Source: Alloascoidea africana
Taxonomy: Eukaryota > Ascomycota > Alloascoideomycetes > Alloascoideales > Alloascoideaceae
Direction of reading: 5' to 3'
Assembly: GCA_030581615.1 (NCBI GenBank)
Contig: JAKTTT010000032.1
Coordinates: 124,001 to 188,000, forward strand
Length of the DNA stretch: 64,000 nucleotides
The notes under the pieces were generated by a model. That model was given only the letters and a program-made list of their open reading frames with translations, had not been told where the DNA came from and ran no database searches. This document shows, piece by piece, positions 23,470 through 34,527 of the stretch; position 1 is the first letter of the stretch, and every line of letters starts with the position of its first letter. Position numbers and translations under genes: made by a program.

Positions 23470-26343
23470 ATGTTGCAGGAGAAAAAGACCAAACGATTTC
23501 ACCGACTGACGTGTGCCAGCTGCCGCAAGAAGAAGGTATGTTCCTATGATATTAATGTCCTCCCGTAACATAACTTTGAAGTCATTTCGCGATCTGTGCT
23601 AACCAAATTCTCTTGAATGTATACAAAGGCCAAATGTGATGGCATTGCTCCTTGTTGTTCAGCATGCGCAAAGTTAGGCGAAACTTGCGAGTATGACAAG
23701 CCCGCATCTATCGCCTATGTTAGACACCTTGAAAAGTCAGTGGACGAGCTGAATAGTCAAATTGACCAGCTAAAGCGCAAATATGGAGATATGGATAACA
23801 GCTTCGATGAAGACGATATGAATGAAGACGGTTACAGATTGAAACGCGAGAAAAGAAGCTGCTCGGGCCTCTCTTTGAATAACGTCAAGAGCCGACAGCT
23901 GCTTGATGCCAAATGCATTGGAGGTGCTGGCATTGGACGGTTCGAAAAGAAGCAGGTGACCTTTATTAAAGAATATTTTGAGCCGACCAAGAACTCTATG
24001 GCGAACAATGACAAACGAAGTTATCTTATGAAAAAAGCTGCAGATGGGAAAAGACATGAAATGGCAGCAAAGAAAGTTGCTTCAGCAATAGTTTTTGAAT
24101 ACATCCCGAAACAGTTAACAGATGGGTTACTTGATGCCTACTTTTCATTCGCAAATACAGCAGTTGCTCCATTCATCCAACCTTCTCTCTTCTACAGGGA
24201 CATCAGTCTGTATGTTTATGGTCACAGCTTCTTCCAAACTGGAAAAGGAAAACTTAGTCTATACGACGAATCAGTGGTCCCTGACATTACTAAGGCCGCG
24301 AAGCATCACTGCCAAAGACCAGATAATTGTTACTTCTCGCCATCTTTACTTTCTTGTATTTTGGAAAACTCGGTCGGGTTTGTTCCTGGCGTTCCCGAAT
24401 CCATCAAAGAGAACTTGCGGGCAAAGACCCTGTGGCTCATCAGCGAGACAATAACTCACCCGTCGTCTATACCAAATTTACAAGCTTTCCTCCTTCAATC
24501 ATTCACTGAATTTCAACAAGGAAACCTTTCTCAGTCATGGATATATGCTGGTCTTGCATTTAGGCAGGAGCAAGATCTAAATGTCGAGTCAACCTTGACC
24601 ACAGAAGATTGTGTAAAGAAGCATATTGTGGAGGGAGAAGAGGACCTGGAGGCGAGAAGGAGGATATCGTGGAGCTGTTTTGTGTGGGACAAATTAATCT
24701 CAGCATACCTGAACAGAATGCCTGTGGTGACCACTCCACCGCACTCTTCCCCTCAAAATATTACTGCAACCAACTCAGAGGAAATTGAATGGCTCGAATA
24801 TCCAATTCATCTAATACCTCAAGAATATTCCTCGCTTCATGTCGGCGACTGCGCTGAAAACTCATTTGTTCCAAAATCTCAAAAGCGAGGTGGAGATCCG
24901 AAGAAAAGTTCCATACCTTCGAAGCCTAACGTAAATACAGTTGACCTATTCAAAACCCTAGCAAAACTTGCAATGATTCTCAACGCAATTCTAAATGCAA
25001 TGCACAACAAGAGACACGAAATTGCGCTAAATTTGAATAGCAGAGAGAAATCTTCTGCTACTGCACCTTTGAGTCATATGTACTGGGCCGAACTTGTCCT
25101 TTCCAAGGATTTGAAGGAGTCATTGAAGCCTCTACTAGGCAAAGCTTGGGATTCTCTCCCTAAAATCTTCAAATTATCACCATTTACAAACAATTCAAAG
25201 GACAAAAAGGGAGGTCCAATTTGCAATTCCCAATCTGTTTTGATCAATGTGTTGTATTGGATAATCAAGGCTATCATTTCCAAGCCAGAAGTCAGCACCG
25301 CTTCCACCACCTACAAGAAGAAGGATGAGGATCAGTCCGACTTTATCGAAGCAATAAATTCTTTGAAAGGGTTGTCGATGAAGTATAGATACACAGAGTT
25401 TAACAGTATATATCCCATTCTTCCCCTTGCCTCACACATATCCTCTTCTCTGTTATTTAATGCTTTATCGCACAAACTGATCTCCTTCCAGAATAGACTG
25501 GAGATGCGAAATAACTTGGTTTTCTTTACAAGTTTTGTGAAGGATTCCAATAAAAAGTTCCTCACAAACGAGATGCTGGGGGATTCGAACTTTATCGAAA
25601 AATCTACTGTTTTCAGAGATGACAGAACAGCTATGGAGAATGATATGATGGATGGTGACAATAATGATTCATTACTTGATGTTGACCTTCTGAGGCCGCT
25701 GAATGACAAGAACTATGATTATATCAATAGTCTTAGTAACAACCGCCGCGTTTCTGAGACTGACATAGAAGGAAACAATTCAGCTTTGAATGGGCTATTT
25801 GGATCAGAGATCGCAGATTTTGGACTTTTGGACATTTTGACAACAAATGCCAATTTTTCTGTACCCCCAGAACTCGGCGATTCGCATACACACCCGCTTG
25901 ATTCTTTGGATAGCTTACCAAACCAATCGCATGATGATTGTTCTTCTTCGTCTCTAAATACCACTCCGATTCTTTCTGATGATAACTTCCACACCAATGG
26001 AGCTGGTACTGACTCATCATGTACTTCCAATGGAGTTAGTGGAGTCTCCACCAACACGTTTTCTACCATATTTGGAGATTTTTCGCCTCATCACGATTTA
26101 AGTGGTATCATTTCGTCCCAAGCATCACAATTACACCAAGACGATTCTTTGTTCCATAACAAGTCTACTAATGGGAATGATAGCGCCGTCTTAGGAAACG
26201 GATCGAACACACTTTCACAGTGGAATTTACCCCCACAGCAATCACATACACCAGACGGATTGGTGGATCAGTACGTGAATTCATCTATTATGAACATGCC
26301 AAGCATGCAACAAGTTATCGACATGTCAATCTGTCGCTTCTGA
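23470..26343 (+). CDS. Zn2Cys6 transcription factor; intron inside the zinc cluster
   Basis: A 926-residue fungal binuclear-cluster regulator. Exon 1 (23470-23535) encodes the first zinc ligands, CASCRKKK. A 93-nt intron (GTATGT, GCTAAC, acceptor AAAG) leads into exon 2 (23629-26343), which begins AKCDGIAP. The cluster has Cys at 15, 18, 25, 32 (31 is also Cys), 35 and 42, fitting C-x2-C-x6-C-x6-C-x2-C-x6-C. A coiled coil for dimerisation follows (about 48-72: VRHLEKSVDELNSQIDQLKR). The middle-homology region covers about 150-400, with QAFLLQSFTEFQQGNLSQSWIYAGLAFR and EARRRISWSCFVWDKLISAYLNR, typical of the Fungal_trans domain. The C-terminal third is Asn/Ser/Asp-rich and acidic, likely for activation. 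I cannot assign an orthologue or target pathway. Without exon 1 the protein would lack half the zinc cluster. It stands alone, with more than 4 kb of empty DNA on each side. Confidence 0.88.
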
Positions 26344-29300
26344 TATACTTGGAATTCTAACGGTGTATAATTATTTCAGCTTCTGAAAGTGGCTGCTCAG
26401 CAGAGTGACCTTTTATCTTCAGCATGCAATTGCTGGGTGCTATATTGCATCCAAGTTGTACTACTTTTTCGTTGCTTAATGCTTTCTCCCTGTGATATGA
26501 TTATTCTCATGTTTTTTTTGTTCCACTATGATGCTATAAGTCCAGTCCACTTTCTTCTCTTTACCGTTGGCTATACGGCCTTAATAGCAATGTCATCTTT
26601 GACTGATATGAGTTATGAAGAAACACTATTGACGATGCCTTTTCTTAGTTCTAAATGAAGACATATTCTTCAACAGCTCATAAAGCTAATATCCTTAAAA
26701 GTCTTCTACCGTTTCTGGTTTATTTTACTTCCTTACCCAAAAGTGACATTGCCATTTACCCTTATTGATTTAGTGACCAGCTTGACTGGAGGAAATGTGG
26801 TACTTTTTATCAACGTCATCTCTTTGATGATTTTGCACATATAGAGATAGAGTATCACCAATTCTTTTTTCTGCTTTTTTTTTGTTCAAGCGGATTATGA
26901 TTTTTAGTTACGAGTCTACCATTATAATAAAAGAAATGCTTTTGTGGAAATTGTACGGACTGCGCTCCCTACGCAATTCAGTATAATTGAATGAACTATA
27001 TAGCAGAGACTTTTTCTCAGCCGTCCATGATGTATATTCAAAACCTTTTCTCAGTACAAAGTTTCTTGGCTGTACCTGTATCTTTAGAATTGAAACCATT
27101 CTAGTTTAGGATACAAAAATATGTCTAGTAATGATGTTGAGTAGATCGCAAAGCTTATAGGTGAGGATAAACACAGAAATGATGTAGCGGGTTTTGACAC
27201 ATTCAAGATTTTAAGTTGACAGGTCGAATAAAAATGGGGTAAAACTCGCCCTCAAAGAACAAAAGCTTCAACCTTTTTTCATTATGATTTGGTTCAAAGG
27301 CCATGAGAGCCTCATACAAATCTGACTTGATTGTTTACACTCTTCCTGGTTTTGTTCTGATAACAGGTAATTAGAGCTGTTGTCAGAGTATATGTTCTCA
27401 TAGAGAATTTGATGTCTTATAAAATGGCTTTTCTAACCAGTATCGAACCAGGGACTTGTATGTACTAAACCTCAGTTCCATAGTTCATGCTCCTAAAATG
27501 TTGTTTTCAGCGAATTTTTCAAGTCAAGAGTTCAAACTAAATTGGGGAATTCAAAACAGTGAATGATGAAAACATGTCATGAGAAAAAGTAATAGCCATG
27601 ATTCTACATGCTCTATTTCGTAGAGGCTACTCGATTTTATAGCTGTTCATTTTTTTTTTTTGCTGGATTGAAACTGCAATCTCCTTGCTTTAGGAGAACA
27701 AGAACATTGCCGGTATTCAGTGACGATTGAGAAAAAGCTGATTGTTTGCCAATCATTTGTGGCGTGTAGAGAAGGTTTTATTCATCTTATGTTATTTCTA
27801 CGCTTTATGTTCAAAGTTTGACTGTTCTGTTTCTCTTAAAGCCTGTTGATGAACTCTTTCATCAGGAGACTGGCTAACAAAGTACAAGTCTGAGATTCGA
27901 AAATATGAATGCTTAGTTTCAAAATATAATCGAATGTTTTTGCCGTCATACTCAAAATCAATTTTCATGTCAAGATGCTTTCTCGGATCAGATGGCTGCA
28001 GTAATCGGAATTTCGGGAAACATATCACCTTTTCGATATAAATTGGCAAGATGGAGTTTAGTATAATTGATCCAAACTCGAATTTCCGTCTGGAGAATAG
28101 GAATTAGAAAACTTCAGCAAGAAACGGTCATGATTAGAGCGCGAACCAAAAGAAGAAACGATGCCGTTTTATGTTTTATATCTGCTATTTTCTTCAAAAC
28201 AAAAGGAAACTAGTACAATTGCTGAGATGTTCTATTATTGACTACAAAATTTAAATCTCTGGTACTACCGATGGTGAGGCTGAGTCGACGTTAATGTCAG
28301 TCAAGCCACATACATATTTGGCTGGAAACTCTTTATTGTGATGATATAATGCATATTTATCAAAAATGGACCTACCAGTTGAAAATAATGATGCAATATT
28401 TAGGACATATTAATTCAGCATTTTTGGTGATGGTGGGCCAACTTGAGGCAAAGAAACAACGCATCAAGATGTATGATAAGTTTTCACCACAAAAAATCCC
28501 GATTCTCACTTTAATACTTTTGCTATCGGGAATGAGCACACAATAGCGATTTACTATGAGGGTATGTCATCTTCAATAGATATTTAGCAATTTGAACAAC
28601 ATAAGTTCAGACCCATCCCGAGGAAATCGTAGAATGTGAGCTTGAGGCTTGATGTAGTGTTTCACTCCAATGTATGTTTGTGGTCAAAAACATGTGGGAC
28701 AAATCTTGGCTAGCCAGGCCTGCCAATCAGTTCATCTACTTTACTGCCAACATTCTGGAAGAATCATTTCTAGTACGCACTATATTCAATAGGTGAATCA
28801 CATGCTTTCATAACAAATAACTGAATTCAACAGATTTCGCAAATACATAACAAATCAAGTGTTGAGTGCATTTTAACTGCACTTGCCGGAAATCCAATAA
28901 AAATTAGTCAAAGAATTTGAAGGCCAATTTCGAAATATCTGTTTTCAATATGAAAAAACTGATTGCCACCTCAATATCATAAGCACAATCATCACCAAGC
29001 TTCCTTTCAGTATATTTTATAGTTTTGATTTTCCGAGATGTCTCAACTGTGCTATGTCACCAAATTTCTTCTGATCTTGGCCTTTATCAGCATTATACAA
29101 TTTTTATGACATTTAACCAATCAATAGAATTTATTAATCCGTAGAACACAGATCATGACAAACCAACAGGCAATGTTTATCCGCCAGCAGCATCACTGCA
29201 TTCCAGAACAAGGAATGCGTTTGTCGTTAAACTTTCTCAGTACTTGGCAGTGTAGAAGCTCATATAAGTTAGGCTCAGACACATGGACTTTAAGAGCTTC

Positions 29301-30597
29301 ATAGATTTGTCATAATAGTGCCAAATAAGAAGGCATTTGTAAGAATCTCATCTAGAGCCAACTTTTGTAAGAAGTAAACACAGCAAACCAGGTTAGCAAG
29401 ACTTCTGAAGATAATAGAGCAACGAGGCTCGGGATTTTGCTTATAGTTATTTCTTTGATAGAAAGGTAAAGCTAGATAAGAGGATTTACATTTCGCCGGA
29501 CATACAAGTTATTCCAAGGCGATTTATCTGGGATGATTTTAACTGAACCGGACGCGCTGTTCCATGCCTAATAGAGGTTAAATATCTTCTCCCGTTGAGT
29601 TATGACAAGATAAAATAAAGTTCGAAAGATATAAATCACTAAGCAGCATATAACGTTGTGTTTTTGTACAGCTTTCATGAAGTTTAATAAAGGTAGACAA
29701 ATATACAAATACATGACTTTTACAATTTAAAGGAAAACTGTGGAAATCTGAGCGGCTAGTGAAGTCTTTTCTTCGAAACTGCATTGACAAACTTTGGAAG
29801 GCGCTTAAATGTTGAACTTGAATTGGCCGAATTTCATGTCTTTTCACGCCATGAAGATCAAGTAGCATTGTGGACTTTTAGATAAAAGTATTATCTATTT
29901 CTAGTTTGTGATTAACAAATAGATTCGGCTCATCAGATCCAATTCAATTTACTCACTTATTTGAACACTCTTTTGAGTTGAATAACTGAGGAGCTCTTCT
30001 CAACAAATCATTGTTTTAATCCGACGAAAGCCCTCGGTATGTCTGTCTTATTTAGCAGACTTTGGAAAGCTGGTCTGTCGAACAAGATATCATTCGTTAA
30101 AGTTTTATCGATTATGCAACTGACAATCTTAAAACTGGGGTAAGCTGTCCTCACAAAATGAAAGCATATAACATGAAAAAGAATGTTTCCACCTTTTCTT
30201 TTTTCATGTACACTGTCTGTAGTGTCTTGTAATCATAGAAGTCTCAATTATTATTCTTTTTTTGATCTTTTTAAATGATCACCGAGTAGAGCAATATGTT
30301 GCTGTACTGTAACGATAAACCAGAGACTTTTCCCGAGCAAGCTTATTCGCCTCACACGAAGCTTAAGATACTCCTCCATTTATTTCCATCTACTCCTTGA
30401 AGATTATAAGAGACATAGTTCATCCTCCTCAGACGTCGGGCAAGGCCATATATATAATTCAGCTTTAACCCATTTGGAACAAGCTGGATAATAGGGAGGA
30501 CTCACTCGTTTTAACCTCCTTCAAGCAATTTTTTTTTCAACTCGGCCTACTATTAATTTAAACACTCTTTTACACTAATTTTTAATCTTTTCCCAAT
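26344..30597. other. 4.25-kb mostly gene-free tract
   Basis: This interval separates the Zn2Cys6 regulator from the permease. It is AT-rich. Two small features can be pointed at: a short protein-like frame near 27.8-28.1 kb (listed separately) and a tRNA B-box-like word near 27.43-27.45 kb. The last 400-500 bases form the permease promoter, with a T-rich run before the start codon. A 9-T run occurs near 27.65 kb. I see no repeats, transposon termini or long inverted repeats. Confidence 0.5.
27798..28085 (-). pseudogene. Short protein-like frame, possible gene remnant or terminal exon
   Basis: A minus-strand frame of about 95 codons reads like real protein, with evenly mixed charged and hydrophobic residues (for example RKHLDMKIDFEYDGKNIRLYF and FRISDLYFVSQSPDERVH). 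It has no in-frame ATG near its start and opens just after a good-looking acceptor (TTCTAAT...TTCTCCAG). I could not find a donor and first exon upstream. It may be the last exon of an unseen small gene, a decayed gene or chance. No family is recognised. Confidence 0.25.
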
Positions 30598-32364
30598 ATG
30601 TCCCAGCAGGATAGTTCCAGTTCAAAGGATAAGTATCCGCTGGATACCTATAACACCAACACGACCGATCTGGAGCGTTACATGTCCGACGATGAAGCTG
30701 CCTTGGAACCAAGCTCTCGTTGGCAGAACTTCAAAGACTCGTTCAAAAAGTTTGATATGGAACAACCAGATCCGTCTTTGACGCCTCTTGAAAGAGGAAT
30801 CATCTCCATTACAAATATGCCATTGTCGAGAAAACTTACTGGTCGTCACGTTCAAATGATTGCAATTGGTGCTTCCATTGGTTCTGGTCTCTTTATCAGT
30901 TCAGGCAGAGCGCTCCTAGTAGCTGGTCCTGGATCTCTTATGATAGCGTATACAATTGTTGGTGCGATGATGTATTGCATCATTCAGGCCCTTGCCGAAA
31001 TCTGTGTTGCCTATCCCGTTGCTGGTGCTTACTCCACCTACTCGACAAGATTTTTGGATGAGTCCTGGGGTTTTGCTATGGGATGGAACTATGCCTTTGG
31101 ATGGATTGTCATTTTACCACTGGAACTTGTCGGAGCGTCAATCTGTATAACATATTGGAACGAATCAGTCAATCCTGTTGCTTTTGTCAGCATTTTCTAT
31201 TTTGTTATCATTTTCATCAATCTATTTGGTGTTCGTGGATACGGAGAGGCAGAGTTTATATTCTCCCTTGTTAAGCTTATAGCAGTCATTTTCTTCATCA
31301 TTCTGGGGGTTGTCATTGTTTGTGGTGGTGGGCCCAAGGGTGGTTACATCGGAGCCAAATATTGGCACAACCCCGGAGCTTTCAATAATGGTTTTAAAGG
31401 TCTTTGCTCAGTGTTTGTGATTGCTGCAATGTCTTTTGGTGGAACAGAATTGGTGGGACTGGCGTCAGCAGAAACCGACAACCCAAAGAAACATATCCCA
31501 AGAGCCACTAAACAAGTGTTTTGGAGAATTACAATCTTTTATTTGGTTTCTTTGCTGATTGTTGGGTTTATGCTTCCTCACAATGATCCACAGTTGGGCC
31601 AGGGCCATTCTCAATGGGATATTACTGCCAGCCCCTTTGTCGTTGCAATTAAGAATGCCGGAATATCAGGATTGCCCACAGTCATGAACATTGTGATTAT
31701 CATTTCGGTCATTTCTGTTGCAAACTCTGCCGTGTTTGCCTGTTCAAGAACAATTGCTGCTTTAGCTACTTTGGGTCAGGCACCCAGCATCCTAGGCTAT
31801 ATCGACAGAAAAGGTCGCCCATTATATGCTATCCTGTTTAATTTGTCCTTTGGACTCGTGTCTTTTGTCGCTGGCTCATCTCGCCGAGATGAAATTTTTG
31901 GCTGGCTAATGTCTTTTGCTGGTTTGTCTTTCCTTGTCACCTGGAGTTCTCTATGCCTTGCACATATTCGATTCAGACATTTGCTCAAAATTAACGGAAG
32001 AAGCCTTAAAGAGTTGGCTTTTGTTTCTCAAAGTGGTATTATTGGTTCGGTCTTGACAATCTTCGTAAACCTTTTTATCATTGGATGTCAATTCTGGGTC
32101 GGACTATTTCCAATTGGCAAGTCGAGCGCCGATGCGGAATCATTCCTTCAGGCTTGGCTCACTATTCCATGCGTGTTGGTGCTTTATTTCGGCCACAAGA
32201 TCTGGACCCAAAACTGGAAATGGTACATCAAGGCGGGGGATATCGATATTGACTTGGGAAGACGAGAGTATGATTCTGATATCCTTAAAGAGGAACTTGA
32301 ACAAGAAAGGATTTACATCGCTTCCAGGCAATGGTGGTATAGGACATACAGATTCTGGTGTTAA
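30598..32364 (+). CDS. Amino-acid permease (APC/YAT family, Gap1-like)
   Basis: A 588-residue plasma-membrane amino-acid/H+ symporter of the yeast amino-acid transporter family. The hydrophilic N-terminus (about 80 residues) ends in RKLTGRHVQMIAIGASIGSGLFISSG, the family signature covering the first helix. About twelve membrane segments follow. The substrate-site region around SVFVIAAMSFGGTELVGLASAETDNPKKHIPRA is well conserved. The C-terminal tail ends RTYRFWC, the terminal Phe-Trp-Cys of this family, whose Cys is palmitoylated in S. cerevisiae. Lys residues near the N-terminus could serve ubiquitin-driven endocytosis, as in Gap1; that is inference. Whether this is the general permease or a more specific member cannot be told from sequence alone. 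It converges with the ADH6-type gene. Confidence 0.93.
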   Translation: MSQQDSSSSKDKYPLDTYNTNTTDLERYMSDDEAALEPSSRWQNFKDSFKKFDMEQPDPSLTPLERGIISITNMPLSRKLTGRHVQMIAIGASIGSGLFISSGRALLVAGPGSLMIAYTIVGAMMYCIIQALAEICVAYPVAGAYSTYSTRFLDESWGFAMGWNYAFGWIVILPLELVGASICITYWNESVNPVAFVSIFYFVIIFINLFGVRGYGEAEFIFSLVKLIAVIFFIILGVVIVCGGGPKGGYIGAKYWHNPGAFNNGFKGLCSVFVIAAMSFGGTELVGLASAETDNPKKHIPRATKQVFWRITIFYLVSLLIVGFMLPHNDPQLGQGHSQWDITASPFVVAIKNAGISGLPTVMNIVIIISVISVANSAVFACSRTIAALATLGQAPSILGYIDRKGRPLYAILFNLSFGLVSFVAGSSRRDEIFGWLMSFAGLSFLVTWSSLCLAHIRFRHLLKINGRSLKELAFVSQSGIIGSVLTIFVNLFIIGCQFWVGLFPIGKSSADAESFLQAWLTIPCVLVLYFGHKIWTQNWKWYIKAGDIDIDLGRREYDSDILKEELEQERIYIASRQWWYRTYRFWC

Positions 32365-32602
32365 GCTTTAGGAATCCTAAGGTCAAGTAGGGGAGTTGAG
32401 CGCACAGGACTAGAAGACAAATCTATGACTGGTTGTGCAATATTGTTTGTATTATTTACGAGTAGAATACTCATTATATGTAGGATGAACTAATTAATGA
32501 AATGATAAGTGTTTGTTTGTAATGGATCATTTTATTGGGATTTTCTCATTCAGAATAAAAACAAAGAAAACAAGTGAAACAAAAGTCATAAATTCTTTCT
32601 TT

Positions 32603-33691
32603 CTATTTGGAGAAAGCTTTATCGTACCCAACTAGAGTAAATCTATACCGGACATCACTTTTCTCGCACCTTGTCAATGCCTCGGAGCACCCTTCCTCGC
32701 CAACTTGCAGAGTTTCAACCCAAGGCTTAATATTATGTTCAGAAGCCAATTTCAGCATCGCGAGAGCTTCTTCTCTTCCACCTAAAGCTGAGCTACCCAA
32801 GAAAGAAGCATTGCTAAGCATTGTGGATGGAGCAACTGAAAACGATTCCTCCTTAGATGGCAAACCAACAGAAACGAACTTGCCAACCATTTTCAGTGTC
32901 TGGATGAACGCATCAAGATTCAGTCCTGAGAGACTAGAAGCACAGTTTAGGAGGAAATCAAAATGATCAGGATAGTCTTTAAACCAATTGCTATTCTGCG
33001 TTGCGATGAATCCATCTGCCCCCATTTCTTTCGCTTCCTTCTCTTTGGCATTCGTCCTAGATATGGCATACACAGTAGCGCCCATAGCTTTTGCGAACAT
33101 AATTGCAATGTGGCCCAAGCCTCCAATGCCAATTATCCCAACCACTTTTCCCGGACCAACATTATCCCGAACCATTGGAGCGTAAACAGTCAACCCAGCA
33201 CACATTAGCGGAGCAGCATGAATCGACTCTACGTTTTCAGGAATAGGGAAGACAAAGTGCTCATGTACTCTAACATGAGAAGCATATCCTCCTTGCGAAG
33301 TGTATTTGTGTTCTGGATAAGGCTTGTTGTAGGTTGAAACTTTTTCACGGCAGTATGGCTCGTATCCATTAGTACAACGGACACATCGTAAACATGAACG
33401 TGCTTGAGCGCCCACTCCAACGCGATCACCTATCTTCAAACCTGTTTGGCATTCGGGTCCAACCCTAATTACCTTGCCAATAATCTCATGGCCGACTACT
33501 AGAGGGTGGCTCACTGGCCTCCAGTTTCCTCGGACCGAATGGCAGTCCGAGCCACAAACGCCGCAGCACTCGATCTCGATATCAACATCGTACGGATCAA
33601 AGGGTTTCGGCTTGTAGGCGAGCCTCGTCGGCTTATTCCATCCTTCTAGTGTCTGGACAGCGAATCCTTCAAATGTATCAGGGTATCCCAT
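32603..33691 (-). CDS. NADP-dependent alcohol dehydrogenase, ADH6/ADH7 type
   Basis: A 362-residue zinc-containing medium-chain dehydrogenase of the cinnamyl-alcohol dehydrogenase group, closest in motif detail to S. cerevisiae Adh6/Adh7, which reduce branched and aromatic aldehydes with NADPH. Catalytic zinc ligands are seen in ECCGVCGSDCHSVRGNW and in VVGHEIIGKV. The structural zinc Cys set is in RSCLRCVRCTNGYEPYC. The Rossmann motif is GIIGIGGLGHIAIMFAKAMGA, followed by SRTNAKEK, which fits NADP(H) preference. The C-terminus RYRFTLVGYDKAFSK is nearly that of Adh6. The frame is open upstream, but the Met before GYPDTFEG is the likely start because the family begins there. Confidence 0.93.
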   Translation of the reverse strand: MGYPDTFEGFAVQTLEGWNKPTRLAYKPKPFDPYDVDIEIECCGVCGSDCHSVRGNWRPVSHPLVVGHEIIGKVIRVGPECQTGLKIGDRVGVGAQARSCLRCVRCTNGYEPYCREKVSTYNKPYPEHKYTSQGGYASHVRVHEHFVFPIPENVESIHAAPLMCAGLTVYAPMVRDNVGPGKVVGIIGIGGLGHIAIMFAKAMGATVYAISRTNAKEKEAKEMGADGFIATQNSNWFKDYPDHFDFLLNCASSLSGLNLDAFIQTLKMVGKFVSVGLPSKEESFSVAPSTMLSNASFLGSSALGGREEALAMLKLASEHNIKPWVETLQVGEEGCSEALTRCEKSDVRYRFTLVGYDKAFSK

Positions 33692-34527
33692 TTTTGTAGA
33701 TGAGAGAAGCGAGAGAGGGAAGGAGGTGACAGAGAAAAGTTTTATTTCAATGCACATGTCCATGGTGCCTTGGCCATTGAAGACAGCTGATAAGGACTAT
33801 GCCGTACGCATTGCGATTACTAACTTAGTCCCATTGCTTAGATTATGGCAAAACATGACAGTGGAAACAAGCAACAACTATTCCTGTCTATCTTTGTCAA
33901 GTCAATGAGCTGCGCAGGAAGGAATATCAACTAGTAAGACATAAACCAACGATTCGATAATCCAATCCGGAAAAAACCTCCAAATTGATCCGGTTTGGTC
34001 ATTTTCGTGCCAGGCTCTCTGTTAGTATCAAAGCCAACAGATTTCACTCAGACACAATTCTGTTTAGCCATAGAAACATGATGATTAAAGCTTTAGTATT
34101 CATTCTATTTGGGATTCTCGCGTCCTAAAGTGAAGCGTGACACAGAATCGGTACATGTCAATGTCAAGAGCATCATTCGAGGTAGAGTGGAGAAGAAAAA
34201 ACGATGAGAGGATACAAAAAATAAATAAAACTATTTTGGGGCACCATGGAGTTTCTTAGATTTTGGGCGTTGATTTATAAACCTTCGCGATCTCCAAACG
34301 TCATCCTATCCACCCATGCGCTAATAAGCATTCTAAAAAAGTTGCTAAAAGCGTCAGAACAATTAAGGCTCTGGATTTGAACATCTATAGAACTATGTAA
34401 AAAACATTAATTGTCTGAACCATGGGCTACTTTTGCAAAATAGAAAAAACGGCCAGACATCATTAAATTATCATTTCATGTGCATTGCAGAAACCAAACA
34501 GTGAGAATGAAAAAAAAAAAGTGTCTA
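33692..34527. other. Intergenic, ADH6-type promoter and NMA 3' region
   Basis: An 836-bp interval between two minus-strand genes. It carries the promoter of the dehydrogenase on the left and the 3' flank of the NMN adenylyltransferase on the right, with an A run near 34.51 kb. No gene is seen. Confidence 0.6.

Noticed and set aside
26389-26658. Hydrophobic 89-codon frame just after the Zn2Cys6 gene
   Set aside because: It starts with GTG and its hydrophobicity follows from T-rich 3' flanking DNA; no family match.
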